DNA from: Leadbetterella sp040829825
GTDB taxonomy: Bacteria; Bacteroidota; Bacteroidia; Cytophagales; Spirosomataceae
Strand: one strand, 5' to 3'
Assembly (NCBI RefSeq): GCF_040829825.1
Contig: NZ_JBFOLH010000012.1
Length of the DNA: 64,000 nucleotides
The translations under genes and the position numbers were made by a program. Below, one piece after another: positions 17,290 to 26,815 of the stretch (positions within the stretch are counted from its first letter, which is position 1; every line of letters begins with the position of its first letter). The notes below the pieces were generated by a model. That model made no database searches. It was not told where the DNA came from and worked only from the letters and a program-made list of their open reading frames with translations.

Positions 17290-18699
17290 ATGAAAAAACT
17301 AACTGTATTTATACTCACATTTCTCTATGTCGCCGCAAACGGCCAGACTACGCTTTCCCTGAAAGAATGCATTGAAACCGCCCTGAAAAATAACCCGGCT
17401 GTCAACCAGTCGGGTATCCAGGCTCAGAACAGCGAGATCCAGCTTCAGCAGTCACGGCTGAACAAGCTGCCCGGCGTGAATGCCTCGGTAGGCCACGGCA
17501 TTAACCAGGGCCGCAGCATAGACCCCTTCACCAATGCCTACGTTAATAACCAGCTGGGCTATGGAAACTACGGGGTAAGCGCAGGGGTTGTTCTTTTCAG
17601 CGGTGGAGCGCTGAACAATGCCGTAGCCCGCGACCGTTTCGGGTACGAGGCGGCCCGCATGGACCTGCAGCAGGCCAAAGATAACCTCACCATTGAGGTG
17701 ATCCTGGCCTACCTTACCGCATTGACCAATGAAGACGTACTTAACCAGATGCAAAGCCAGCTGGAGCTTACCCGGAAGCAGGTAGAGCGGCTGGAAGTGT
17801 TGAACAGGGACGGGAGCATTCCGCCCTCCCAGCTTTCAGACCTCCAGGGCCAGTATGCCGGTGAGCAATTATCTGTCATCAGCGCTACCAACAGCGTGGA
17901 ATCTTCGAGGCTGAACCTTTGCCGGCTTATGAACGTGCCTTACAGCAGTCCCATGACCCTCGAAAAGATCAATCCCGAGCTCCCCGGCCTTTACGGAGCC
18001 CGGGCGGAGGAAGTGTATGAAACGGCCCTGCAGCGCTTTGCTGCTATAAAAGCCGCCGACTTCCGGGTGAAAAGTGCGGAGAAGGCCGTTGACGTGGCCC
18101 GGGGACAGCTCTGGCCTACCTTACGCCTGGGGGTGAATGTGAACACCAACTACTCCAGCGCGGCCAGCACCAGTACTCTCCTGAATACCAATACCGTGGC
18201 ATCGTCTGATTTTGTAAGCATCGGCGGAGCCCAGTACCCGGTTATGCGCCAGGTAAGTAATTATGCCAGCGATAATATTCCCTATACCCGCCAGCTCACA
18301 GGCAACTTCTTTTCTTCCTTCGGTCTCTCGCTGAACATCCCCGTCTTCAACGGGCTGGAGCAGCGCAACCGGGTAAAAGTGGCGCGCTTAAACGTAAAAA
18401 ATAATGAGATAGCCGCCCATGCCGCCAGAACCGGGCTGGATCAGGCCATAGACCAGGCTGCAATTAACCTGCAGACAGCCCTTGAGCGCTGCGAAACGCT
18501 GGAACGCCAGGTGCAGGCCTTCAAAGAGTCTTTCCGGGCTGCTGAAACCCGTTTTAACCAGGGGGTAGGCAATTCCATTGATTATCTTACGGCCAAAAAC
18601 AACCTCGACCGGGCGAATATTAACCTGATCTCGGCGCAATATGAGGCGGTGTTACGGTCTAAGCTGCTCGACTTCTACAAGGGGGAAACGCTCTGGTAA
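17290..18699 (+). CDS. TolC family outer-membrane channel protein
   Basis: A 469-residue protein with a signal peptide (MKKLTVFILTFLYVAANGQ) followed by the duplicated outer-membrane efflux fold. Long heptad-like helices occur near residues 100-190 and 370-440 (LDQAIDQAAINLQTALERCE), and the motif TRFNQGVGNSIDYL is typical of the family's second repeat. TolC-type proteins form the outer-membrane exit duct of tripartite pumps and type I secretion. Its place after the permease array and ATPase supports a MacAB-TolC-like exporter. No membrane-fusion (HlyD/MacA) gene is visible, and it may lie upstream of the window. The ATG at 17290 opens directly into the signal sequence. Confidence 0.93.
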   Translation: MKKLTVFILTFLYVAANGQTTLSLKECIETALKNNPAVNQSGIQAQNSEIQLQQSRLNKLPGVNASVGHGINQGRSIDPFTNAYVNNQLGYGNYGVSAGVVLFSGGALNNAVARDRFGYEAARMDLQQAKDNLTIEVILAYLTALTNEDVLNQMQSQLELTRKQVERLEVLNRDGSIPPSQLSDLQGQYAGEQLSVISATNSVESSRLNLCRLMNVPYSSPMTLEKINPELPGLYGARAEEVYETALQRFAAIKAADFRVKSAEKAVDVARGQLWPTLRLGVNVNTNYSSAASTSTLLNTNTVASSDFVSIGGAQYPVMRQVSNYASDNIPYTRQLTGNFFSSFGLSLNIPVFNGLEQRNRVKVARLNVKNNEIAAHAARTGLDQAIDQAAINLQTALERCETLERQVQAFKESFRAAETRFNQGVGNSIDYLTAKNNLDRANINLISAQYEAVLRSKLLDFYKGETLW

Positions 18700-18785
18700 A
18701 GGGGTATAATTTTAATATGGGGAAATGCTGTTAAAAGACCGTAAATTTTCAGAACTTTGTATCTCAATTCCAGATCGTAAGGTGC

Positions 18786-20621
18786 ATGTTCGAAAACAGG
18801 AAATTTCCTATACTTATTTTTATTTATACCATCGGTGCCATTTACCTGCTCCGGCTGTTTTACCTGCAGGTCATTGACAAAGATTACCGCACTATCGAGG
18901 CCCTGAACTCTGTGCGTAAGGAAATCAGTATACCCCTGCGGGGCCAGATCTACGATCGTCACGGTAAGCTCATTGTAGCAAACGAGGAAGTATATGACAT
19001 GTATGTGATCCCTCAGAAAGTACTGCCGTTCGATACCGTATCGTTCTGCCACCTTTTTGGCATTGATAAACCCTATGTAGATTCTATGCTGAACCAGGCT
19101 AGGAAATATTCCAAACTACGTGCATCACTTTTTCTGCGCCAGCTGTCGAAGCAGGAATACTCCGGCGTGATCGACGCCATGATCCAATATCCCGGCTTTC
19201 ATTTTGAACAGTCGTTCTACCGTACCTACCCCGGTAATACCATGGCCAATGCCCTGGGTTATATTGGTGAGATTCCCAAAAAGCAATACGAGGAGCAGGA
19301 AATAGAATACTATCGTAAAGGTGACTACATCGGTCTGGCCGGCCTTGAAAAATACTATGAACTGGAACTGCGCGGAACACGAGGCAGCCGGATGGTACTC
19401 ATGAACTCGAAAATGGAGGACAAGGGCTCTTATCACGAAGGCCGGTACGATACGGCCTCTGTGATCGGAAATAACCTGTACACCTATGTGGATCTGGGCG
19501 TTCAGCAGTTGGCCGATTCCCTTTTTCAGGGCAAAGTAGGCGCTGTAGTGGCCATTGAGCCTGCTACCGGAGGGATCATCGCTATGGGTTCTTATCCTAC
19601 TTACGACCCCGCCCTGCTGTCGGGCCGGGAATTTCCCAAAAACTATGCGGTTCTTACCCGTAATCCCGACCGTCCCCTGAATAACCGGCCCGTATCGGCA
19701 TTCTACCGCCCGGGGTCTACTTTTAAACTGGTACAGGCAGCTATCGGACTGGGCGATGGGGTCATCACTACTTCCACCTCTTTGTCAGGAAACAGTAAGT
19801 TTGCTATGCATAGCGCCGGGGAAACCGCTAACCTGTTTACAGCCATTATGAGATCAAGTAATCCCTATTTCGATAACGTTTTGAGACGGATATTGCACAA
19901 CGACCCGAAAACGGGCCGTGCGATTCCGGTAGAAGAAGGGATGAAGCTATGGGACGAACAAATCATGCGCTTCGGTTTCGGGCGCCAGCTGGGGGTTGAC
20001 CTTCCTTATGAAACCAAAGGACTGATCCCTACTCCCGAGAGATACGATAAAACCTACGGTAAAAATCAATGGAAATATTCGACCATCTATTCCATCAGTA
20101 TTGGTGAAGGGGAATACGGGGTGAACGTGCTGAAGCTGGCCAATATGGCGGCTGTCTTTGCCAACCGCGGATACTGGATCACGCCGCACATTGTAAAGAG
20201 TACGGGCCTGGATGTGGCCAAAGGCAAAGCCACACCTACGGAGATCCATAAAACCGGGATAGATAAACGGCATTTTGAAGAGGTGGTCAAAGGTATGGAA
20301 ATGGTGGTGCAGTCAGGTACAGGCCGTGCGGCTCAGATAAGTGGGGTAGAAGTGTGTGGAAAAACCGGTACTTCCCAAAACGCAAAGGGGAAAGATCATG
20401 CTATTTTTATTGCGTTTGCTCCCAAGCATAATCCAAAGATTGCAATTGCTGTAGTTGTAGAAAACGGTACATTTGGAGGAAGGGCTTCGGCGCCTATTGC
20501 CGGGATGCTTATGGAAAAATTCCTGAAAGGTTATCATAACCGCGAAGCATACAAAGAAAGCATAATGAACACCCGCTACACCACCGTAGCCGGAGGAAAA
20601 TCAGTGAGAGAGGTAGAATAA
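18786..20621 (+). CDS. mrdA: Penicillin-binding protein 2 (elongation transpeptidase)
   Basis: A 611-residue class B penicillin-binding protein that cross-links peptidoglycan during lateral growth. A single N-terminal membrane anchor lies near residues 8-28, followed by the dimerisation/pedestal region (ISIPLRGQIYDRHGKLIVAN). The transpeptidase domain has the active-site motifs STFK (in RPGSTFKLVQ), SSN (in RSSNPYFDN) and KTG (in CGKTGTSQ). The length matches PBP2. The next gene is rodA after one base, the usual mrdA-rodA pair, so co-translation is likely. mreC and mreD are not adjacent; a TolC gene lies upstream. Confidence 0.95.
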   Translation: MFENRKFPILIFIYTIGAIYLLRLFYLQVIDKDYRTIEALNSVRKEISIPLRGQIYDRHGKLIVANEEVYDMYVIPQKVLPFDTVSFCHLFGIDKPYVDSMLNQARKYSKLRASLFLRQLSKQEYSGVIDAMIQYPGFHFEQSFYRTYPGNTMANALGYIGEIPKKQYEEQEIEYYRKGDYIGLAGLEKYYELELRGTRGSRMVLMNSKMEDKGSYHEGRYDTASVIGNNLYTYVDLGVQQLADSLFQGKVGAVVAIEPATGGIIAMGSYPTYDPALLSGREFPKNYAVLTRNPDRPLNNRPVSAFYRPGSTFKLVQAAIGLGDGVITTSTSLSGNSKFAMHSAGETANLFTAIMRSSNPYFDNVLRRILHNDPKTGRAIPVEEGMKLWDEQIMRFGFGRQLGVDLPYETKGLIPTPERYDKTYGKNQWKYSTIYSISIGEGEYGVNVLKLANMAAVFANRGYWITPHIVKSTGLDVAKGKATPTEIHKTGIDKRHFEEVVKGMEMVVQSGTGRAAQISGVEVCGKTGTSQNAKGKDHAIFIAFAPKHNPKIAIAVVVENGTFGGRASAPIAGMLMEKFLKGYHNREAYKESIMNTRYTTVAGGKSVREVE

Positions 20622-20622
20622 T

Positions 20623-21903
20623 ATGGCAAGAGAAATAGACATCAAGAAGGGGTTGGACTGGACCACCGTATGGATTTACATCATACTGCTGGTCATCGGT
20701 CTGGTCAACATCTATGCAGCGGTTTACAACGTAGATAATCCCAGGCCCATCTACTCGCTGGATCACAATGCAGGTAAGCAGATCATGTTCATGGTGCTGG
20801 CATTTGTTATTATAATGATCATCCTGTTTATTGATTATAAAGTATACGATACCTTCGCCTACATTTTCTACGGGTTCTGGATACTCGTTCTTATTCTCAC
20901 TATTTTTATAGCACCTGATATTAAAGGGTCGCACTCCTGGCTCCGGTTTGGGGGCTTCCAGTTTCAGCCGGCCGAGCTGGCCAAGACCATCACCCTGCTG
21001 GCGCTGGCCAAATACCTGAGCACCCAGGGGGTAACCGTCAGCAAGCTGGATAACCTGGTTAAAGCCTGCCTGCTTATCTTTATACCGCCCGTGATCATCA
21101 TCCTGCAGAAAGAAACAGGCTCTGCGCTGGCTTTTGCCGCCTTTATCATCATCCTGTACCGCGAGGGCCTGCCCGGTGTTTACCCGGCCCTGTTTCTCGC
21201 CTTTGTGGCCCTGTTTATTCTCGGGCTCGTATTTGAAGACCAGATATGGATCGTTATTCTCGGCCTGGCACTGGTAGCGGTTTTATTCTGGTACCTCTTC
21301 CTGAAACGCTACGACAGAAATCGCCAGAACCTGCAGCGGGTCATCGGCCTTTTTATCCTTTTCAGTGCCTTTGTGCTGGCGGTAGATTTTGCATTTAACC
21401 ATGTTTTTGCCCCGCACCAGCAGAACCGTATCCGGGTGCTGGTCAACCCTGACGTAGACCCCTTGGGCGCCGGCTGGAATATCACTCAGTCTAAACTGGC
21501 TATCGGCACCGGAGGATTAACGGGCAAAGGCTACCTGCAGGGCACCCAGACCAAATTTGACTTTGTTCCCGAGCAGTCAACCGACTTTATTTTCTGTACC
21601 GTGGGCGAGGAGTGGGGTTTTGTGGGCGTTTTTGTGGTCATAGGCCTGTATTTTATCCTGATTACCCGTATTTTTAACCTCGCAGAAAAGCAGAAATTCA
21701 AATTTGCCCGGATCTACGGCTACGGGGTAGCCAGCATCCTCTTCTTTCACCTGCTCATTAACATCGGTATGACCATCGGGCTTATTCCCATTATCGGTAT
21801 CCCACTGCCCTTCATGAGCTACGGGGGCTCATCGCTGCTTTCGTTTACCATACTCCTGTTTATCTTCCTGAAGCTGGATGCGCACAGGAGCTACAAGGTG
21901 TAA
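20623..21903 (+). CDS. rodA: Rod shape-determining protein RodA (SEDS glycosyltransferase)
   Basis: A 426-residue polytopic membrane protein of the SEDS family, the peptidoglycan polymerase that works with PBP2 in the elongasome. About ten hydrophobic segments are visible. Family motifs are GSHSWLRFGGFQFQPAELAK in the first half, TDFIFCTVGEEWGF in the second, and the C-terminal PLPFMSYGGSSLL. It begins one base after the mrdA stop. An insertion with extra hydrophobic segments around residues 185-250 makes it longer than the E. coli protein (about 370 residues), as is common in Bacteroidota. Confidence 0.95.
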   Translation: MAREIDIKKGLDWTTVWIYIILLVIGLVNIYAAVYNVDNPRPIYSLDHNAGKQIMFMVLAFVIIMIILFIDYKVYDTFAYIFYGFWILVLILTIFIAPDIKGSHSWLRFGGFQFQPAELAKTITLLALAKYLSTQGVTVSKLDNLVKACLLIFIPPVIIILQKETGSALAFAAFIIILYREGLPGVYPALFLAFVALFILGLVFEDQIWIVILGLALVAVLFWYLFLKRYDRNRQNLQRVIGLFILFSAFVLAVDFAFNHVFAPHQQNRIRVLVNPDVDPLGAGWNITQSKLAIGTGGLTGKGYLQGTQTKFDFVPEQSTDFIFCTVGEEWGFVGVFVVIGLYFILITRIFNLAEKQKFKFARIYGYGVASILFFHLLINIGMTIGLIPIIGIPLPFMSYGGSSLLSFTILLFIFLKLDAHRSYKV

Positions 21904-21943
21904 AGGGCTGTTCAAAAAGGAAAATACCGGCCATTCCGCCTTT

Positions 21944-22666
21944 TCAGGCGCCGTCGCTTCCCAGCCAGTGATTGATAAAATCAGCACACAGGGAGGGAGC
22001 CTCGAACATACCGGCATGGGCAATCGTGTCCAGGATCAGCGCAGATGGCCGCTGCAGGAGCGCGGTTTGCTCCAGCGCCTTTTCCAGCAGCACAAACGTA
22101 TCTTGTTTCCCCAGGATCTGGAATACAGGGAAGATGAAGGTTGGGAGGGTTTCCAGGTGGTCACGCCGGTTTTTCATGGATTCGGTAGCGCTGACCAGGG
22201 CTTGCGCGCTCAATTCCGAATACCTCCGGATATTCTGCGCCAGAAAATCAGCGTTTTCCTGCCTGAAGCCTTCGGAAAACATATTGGGATAAAAATTCTT
22301 AATAAAGGCGGCTGTACCGTTTTGCGCAATAAACGCACCGGTTTTATCCCGTTCTTTCTTCTTCTGTTCGCTGTCGGCCGCAGCAGAAGAATGGAAAAGA
22401 CCAAGTCCGTGTACCTGGTCGGGGTAGCGGGCGGCATATTCCAATGCAATATACCCGCCCATGGAATGCCCGATGAGCACCGGTTTTTCAATGCCTTTCC
22501 CGGCCAGGAAAACCCGCAGCGCATTCGCATATTCCTCTATCGACACATAGCCTGTAAAGCCGGCATGATCAAACACGTGCGAGGTATAATACGAGTGAAT
22601 TGCGGGCAGGAAATCTTCCCATACGGAAGAATCCTCACCAAAACCGTGTATCCATACAATATCCAT
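21944..22666 (-). CDS. Alpha/beta hydrolase
   Basis: About 240 residues of an alpha/beta-hydrolase fold. The oxyanion-region HGFGED is near the N-terminus, and the nucleophile elbow is GHSMGG with its serine. The acid and base are probably in the C-terminal part, with the His in TIAHAGMFEAP. The ATG at 22666 is preferred because it leaves a 4-base gap to the upstream stop and begins directly with the first beta strand (MDIVWIHG). An in-frame ATG at 22705 would overlap the upstream gene. The substrate cannot be named. The gene converges on rodA with a 40-base spacer. Confidence 0.85.
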   Translation of the reverse strand: MDIVWIHGFGEDSSVWEDFLPAIHSYYTSHVFDHAGFTGYVSIEEYANALRVFLAGKGIEKPVLIGHSMGGYIALEYAARYPDQVHGLGLFHSSAAADSEQKKKERDKTGAFIAQNGTAAFIKNFYPNMFSEGFRQENADFLAQNIRRYSELSAQALVSATESMKNRRDHLETLPTFIFPVFQILGKQDTFVLLEKALEQTALLQRPSALILDTIAHAGMFEAPSLCADFINHWLGSDGA

Positions 22667-22670
22667 AATC

Positions 22671-23570
22671 TTACCAGAGTACTTCCGGGTACTGGCCCTC
22701 TTCAATCAGCCTCCTGATCGCATTGCGCACAGGTTCCTTATCTTCCGGGTAAGTAACGCCGAACCAGTCAGAAGAATTGGTGAATACCTTGCACTTCCCG
22801 GTTCCCTCTTCCATCAGGTTGCTCATTACCTTCGGAATATAAAACTCGGCCTTTGGGGCATTAAAATTCGCACGGGCATACGCGTGGAACATCTTCTCGA
22901 TCTCGGGGAAAACACCGGGTTTAAAGCCCCAGAAATTCATCGAAACGGGCGTATTATCGTCCAGGATCCGGGGCTCGCCCAGGTCGTGGAAAACGATGTT
23001 TCCGTCGGGCAGCCGCTCGATCTTCGTTCTTTCCACCACATCGGTAAGAAAACCCTCGTCATCTACGGTACATACTCCCCGGGATACGGTACCGTTTTCA
23101 GAAAGCGTATTTTTCAGCTGGTAGCTGATCAGTGTATGAATCGTTTCGTCAGTATCGTTTTTAAGAAAATCAGCAATGGTTTCAAAAGCTTCGCGACCGT
23201 AAAAATCATCGGCGTTGATCACGGCAAAAGGAGTTTGGGTATTCTTCCAGGCACAGAGCACGGCATGTCCCGTTCCCCAGGGCTTCTCGCGTTTTACATC
23301 GCTCAGGTCGGCCGGCAGGTACGAATCAAATCCCTGGATGGCAAAATCATACTCGATCTTTCCTTCCAGCTTGGGTCCGAACAGCCGGGTGCATTCTTCT
23401 CTCAGCTCTTCACGGATAATAAAAACTACCTTGCCGAAACCACTTCGTATGGCATCAAAAAGAGAATAATCAATGATCGTTTCACCGTTGGGACCGAAAG
23501 AATCAAGTTGCTTGATACCACCGTAGCGGCTGCCCATACCGGCAGCAAGAATCAATAATGTTGGTTTCAT
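22671..23570 (-). CDS. Sugar-phosphate nucleotidyltransferase family protein
   Basis: A 299-residue protein of the NTP-transferase family, which makes NDP-sugars from sugar-1-phosphates. The nucleotide-binding motif is LILAAGMGSRYGGIKQLDSF near residues 5-24. The metal-binding aspartates are likely in VINADDFYG. Further family-like segments are TISQ-like LISYQLKNTLSENGTVSRG and NFWGFKPG. It is related to glucose-1-phosphate thymidylyl/uridylyltransferases, but the exact sugar is uncertain. It leads a two-gene minus-strand unit with the hydrolase 4 bases downstream and diverges from the amidohydrolase operon. Confidence 0.85.
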   Translation of the reverse strand: MKPTLLILAAGMGSRYGGIKQLDSFGPNGETIIDYSLFDAIRSGFGKVVFIIREELREECTRLFGPKLEGKIEYDFAIQGFDSYLPADLSDVKREKPWGTGHAVLCAWKNTQTPFAVINADDFYGREAFETIADFLKNDTDETIHTLISYQLKNTLSENGTVSRGVCTVDDEGFLTDVVERTKIERLPDGNIVFHDLGEPRILDDNTPVSMNFWGFKPGVFPEIEKMFHAYARANFNAPKAEFYIPKVMSNLMEEGTGKCKVFTNSSDWFGVTYPEDKEPVRNAIRRLIEEGQYPEVLW

Positions 23571-23610
23571 TTAAAGGTTTAAAAAATTTATATAATTAGC
23601 TATCGTGGTG

Positions 23611-23618
23611 CAAAAATA
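23611..23618 (-). promoter_or_regulatory. -7 box TATTTTTG for the nucleotidyltransferase gene
   Basis: On the minus strand the string TATTTTTG matches the Bacteroidota -7 consensus TAnnTTTG, 41 bases before the ATG at 23570. No TTG -33 box at the usual 19-21 base spacing was found, so this is a partial match. Confidence 0.4.
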
Positions 23619-23712
23619 AGGCATGGACGCTCAAAAACGTTATCCGGGTGGAAATAATCCTGATGCTTATCCACGAAAACAATATTTATATCGATTGATT
23701 GCTCTTCCCCTG

Positions 23713-23739
23713 TCCGAATATTCGGAGATTTATATAAAT
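23713..23739. promoter_or_regulatory. Palindromes TCCGAATATTCGGA and ATTTATATAAAT
   Basis: A perfect 14-base palindrome (23713-23726) is followed after one base by a perfect 12-base palindrome (23728-23739) and then another TTCGGA half-site. They lie 29-55 bases before the amidohydrolase start, between divergent genes. This would suit an operator, but no cognate regulator is adjacent. Confidence 0.35.
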
Positions 23740-23767
23740 TTCGGAATTAAAACCTAAACTGTAAAAT

Positions 23768-26700
23768 ATGAAGAAAGTATTTCTACTGTTGCTTCTTTTA
23801 GCAGGACAGTCGGCGGTTTTTGCACAACCCAATCAAAACGGGGTGCAGGATAAACGGCCCGGCTATTACTTATTTAAGAACGCTACCGTGCACGTGGATC
23901 CGGGTACTGTTCTAGAAGATGCGTGGCTCCTGGTAAAGGAGGATAAAATTGAGAAAGTCGGGAAAAACTTCGACTATCCGAAATCAACCCGGGTGATTGA
24001 CCTGCAGGGGAAGCATATCTACCCTTCCTTTGTTGACATCTACTCCGATTACGGCCTTCCCGAGCTCCGCAGACCCATGGGAGGCAGGGGGAATTTCTAT
24101 GAAATGAAATTCGAATCGGAAAAGCAGGGCGCCTATGCCTATAACCAGGCGATCAAGCCCGAAGTGAAAGCGGCCGAAATGTTCACCATCAATGCGAAAG
24201 CCGCTGAGGAGCTCCGTAAGATCGGCTTCGGTTCGGTGGTTTCCCACGTGAAAGACGGTATTGTCAGGGGAAATTCGGTGCTGGTTACCCTGGGCGAAGA
24301 AAAAGACAGCAAAGCGCTGCTGAGAGCCGATGTGTCTTCACACTATTCGTTCCTGAAAGGCATGAGCCCCCAGACCTACCCCGTTTCGCTGATGGGTTGT
24401 GTGGCTCTCCTGCGCCAGACCTACTACGATGCCGACTGGTATAAAAAGGCGAAAAACCTTCCGGAAAAGAACCTCTCGCTGGAGGCCTTCGCTGCCAATC
24501 AGAGCCTGCCTTCGGTTTTCCAGAGCGCCGGTTTCCACGATGCGCTGCGGATTGGTAAGCTGGGCAATGAGTTCGGCGTGAAATACATCATCAAATCAGG
24601 AGGTGACGACTACAAACGGATCGATGAGATTAAAGCGCTGAATACGCACCTCATTCTTCCGCTGAACTTCCCGAAAGCCCTGGATGTGGAAGACCCTGTG
24701 GATGCTGAGAATGTAGCCCTGGCCGATCTGAAGCACTGGGAGCTGGCACCGGCCAACCCGGCGGTAGTGGCTTCCAAAGGCATAGATTTCTCCTTCACGG
24801 CGTCTGATCTTCCTATGAAATCGGCATTCTTTACCCAGCTGCAGGCCGCCATCAAAGCGGGTCTGAGCAAAAAAGATGCCCTGGCAGCCCTGACGGTCAA
24901 CCCTTCGCGCGTGCTGAAAATTGAGGACAAGGTAGGTACACTGAAAGCCGGGCTCCTGGCTAACTTCCTGATCACCGACAAAGAGCTCTTTGAAGAAAAG
25001 ACCAAAATCCTGGAAAACTGGGTGCAGGGAGCGCGGTTTGTGGTCAATGACATCTCGCTGACCGATATAGCCGGTAAATACAATACCAATATACCGGGCT
25101 TTAACCGCCTCACCGTTTCCGGAGAACCCGATAAGCCCGCTTTGGAGCTGGCGCTGGATACCGTGAAGGTGAAGCCAACCGTAACCCGCGACAAAGACTT
25201 CCTGACCATCTCTTACCGCAAAGGCAACGAGGGCATCTCCCGCCTGACCGGCCTGATCTCGGGTAAAAAGATCAGCGGCCAGGGAGTAGATGCCAAAGGT
25301 CAGCCTTTTAACTGGAATGCTACTTTGATCGAAGAAAATGCAGCCGTTGCCAAACAGGATTCCGCCCGGAACGCCGGCCGCCCTGCTGCCGCAAAAGGAG
25401 CCGTGCTGTACCCGTTTGTAGCGTACGGAAACAAAGAGCTGCCTAAGCAGGAAGACCTGCTGATCAGGAACGCTACGGTATGGACCAACGAGAAAGAAGG
25501 TACTGTCGTTACCGATGTGCTGGTGAAAAACGGGAAGATCCATTCGGTAGGGAAGAACCTGGCGGCCGGCAATGCAAAAGTGATTGACGGTACCGGCAAG
25601 CACCTGACCAACGGTATCATTGACGAGCACAGCCATATTGCCCTGTTCTCGATCAACGAGGTAGAATCGGTTTCTTCTGAAGTAAGACAGGAAGATGTTA
25701 TCAACTCTGAAGACATCAATATCTATCGCCAGCTGGCCGGTGGAGTGACCACTTCGCAGCTGCTGCACGGCTCGGCCGACTGTATCGGCGGTCAATCGGC
25801 TATTGTTAAGCTGAAATGGGGCGAGACACCCGATAAGCTGATCATCCCGGATTCTCCGAAATTTATCAAATTTGCCCTCGGTGAAAACGTGAAAAGAGGC
25901 AATGCCAGCACCACACCTAACCGTTACCCCATCACCCGTATGGGCGTAGAGCAGGTGTTTGTTGATGCCTTCACCCGTGCCATTGCCTACAAAAAAGAAT
26001 GGGAAGACTACAACAAGGCAAAAGTGAAAACCAGCCTGACCGCACCGAAGAGAGATCTTGAGCTGGATGCGCTGGTAGAAATCCTGAACGGCGAGCGGAA
26101 TATCACCTGCCACTCGTATGTGCAGTCGGAGATCAATATGCTTATGAAAGTGGCTGACTCCCTGGGCTTCAAAGTCAACACCTTCACGCATATCCTGGAA
26201 GGATACAAGGTAGCCGATAAAATGAAAGCAAGAAGCATCAACGGTTCTACTTTCGCCGACTGGTGGGCGTACAAAATGGAGGTAAAAGAAGCCATACCGT
26301 TTAATGCGGCCATCCTGAACAAAATGGGCATCACCACGGCCATCAATTCCGATGACGCCGAAATGGCCAGGAGACTTAACCAGGAAGCTGCCAAAACCGT
26401 TCTTTATGGCGGACTGACCGAAGAAGAGGCCTGGAAAACCGTTACGCTGAACCCGGCAAAAATGCTGCACCTCGACAGCCGCCTGGGCTCAATAAAGACC
26501 GGAAAAGATGCTGACCTGGTACTGTGGACAGACAATCCTTTGTCGATCTACGCCAAGCCGGAAAAAACCATCATTGACGGTGCCGTCTATTTTGACCTGG
26601 ATACCAAGGATCAGAAAGACAAAGAGCTCCGGGATGAGAAAAACCGGCTGATCCAGATCCTCCTGGCTGAAAAAGGCAAAGGCGCCCCTACCGAAAGACC

Positions 26701-26815
26701 GGTGATGCGTCAGCGCCAGGAACATATTCACTGCGATGACATCATGGAATATGACGGAGTATCTGTTGAAAACCTTGACCTTTTCTTACGTATTTTAAAC
26801 GCCAGCGGTAAATGA
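23768..26815 (+). CDS. Secreted two-domain amidohydrolase family protein
   Basis: A 1015-residue protein with a signal peptide (MKKVFLLLLLLAGQSAVFAQ) and two amidohydrolase-type domains. The C-terminal domain (from about residue 575) has the metal-ligand pattern of the superfamily: DEHSH (HxH), CHSYVQSE, FTHILEG and the catalytic Asp in INSDDAEMA. The N-terminal domain keeps the entry strand (GKHIYPSFVD) and the exit segment (ALTVNPSRVLKIEDKVGTLK) but has IYSDYG where HxH should be, so it is probably not catalytic. The substrate is unknown; the imidazolonepropionase-like branch cleaves cyclic amides or dipeptides. The next gene overlaps it by 4 bases. Confidence 0.88.
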   Translation: MKKVFLLLLLLAGQSAVFAQPNQNGVQDKRPGYYLFKNATVHVDPGTVLEDAWLLVKEDKIEKVGKNFDYPKSTRVIDLQGKHIYPSFVDIYSDYGLPELRRPMGGRGNFYEMKFESEKQGAYAYNQAIKPEVKAAEMFTINAKAAEELRKIGFGSVVSHVKDGIVRGNSVLVTLGEEKDSKALLRADVSSHYSFLKGMSPQTYPVSLMGCVALLRQTYYDADWYKKAKNLPEKNLSLEAFAANQSLPSVFQSAGFHDALRIGKLGNEFGVKYIIKSGGDDYKRIDEIKALNTHLILPLNFPKALDVEDPVDAENVALADLKHWELAPANPAVVASKGIDFSFTASDLPMKSAFFTQLQAAIKAGLSKKDALAALTVNPSRVLKIEDKVGTLKAGLLANFLITDKELFEEKTKILENWVQGARFVVNDISLTDIAGKYNTNIPGFNRLTVSGEPDKPALELALDTVKVKPTVTRDKDFLTISYRKGNEGISRLTGLISGKKISGQGVDAKGQPFNWNATLIEENAAVAKQDSARNAGRPAAAKGAVLYPFVAYGNKELPKQEDLLIRNATVWTNEKEGTVVTDVLVKNGKIHSVGKNLAAGNAKVIDGTGKHLTNGIIDEHSHIALFSINEVESVSSEVRQEDVINSEDINIYRQLAGGVTTSQLLHGSADCIGGQSAIVKLKWGETPDKLIIPDSPKFIKFALGENVKRGNASTTPNRYPITRMGVEQVFVDAFTRAIAYKKEWEDYNKAKVKTSLTAPKRDLELDALVEILNGERNITCHSYVQSEINMLMKVADSLGFKVNTFTHILEGYKVADKMKARSINGSTFADWWAYKMEVKEAIPFNAAILNKMGITTAINSDDAEMARRLNQEAAKTVLYGGLTEEEAWKTVTLNPAKMLHLDSRLGSIKTGKDADLVLWTDNPLSIYAKPEKTIIDGAVYFDLDTKDQKDKELRDEKNRLIQILLAEKGKGAPTERPVMRQRQEHIHCDDIMEYDGVSVENLDLFLRILNASGK

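Noticed and set aside
24596..26470. Minus-strand open frame of 624 codons inside the amidohydrolase gene
   Set aside because: It is antisense to a protein with clear signal peptide and metal-ligand motifs. Its translation has no recognisable domain and is rich in chance Phe/Gly/His runs.
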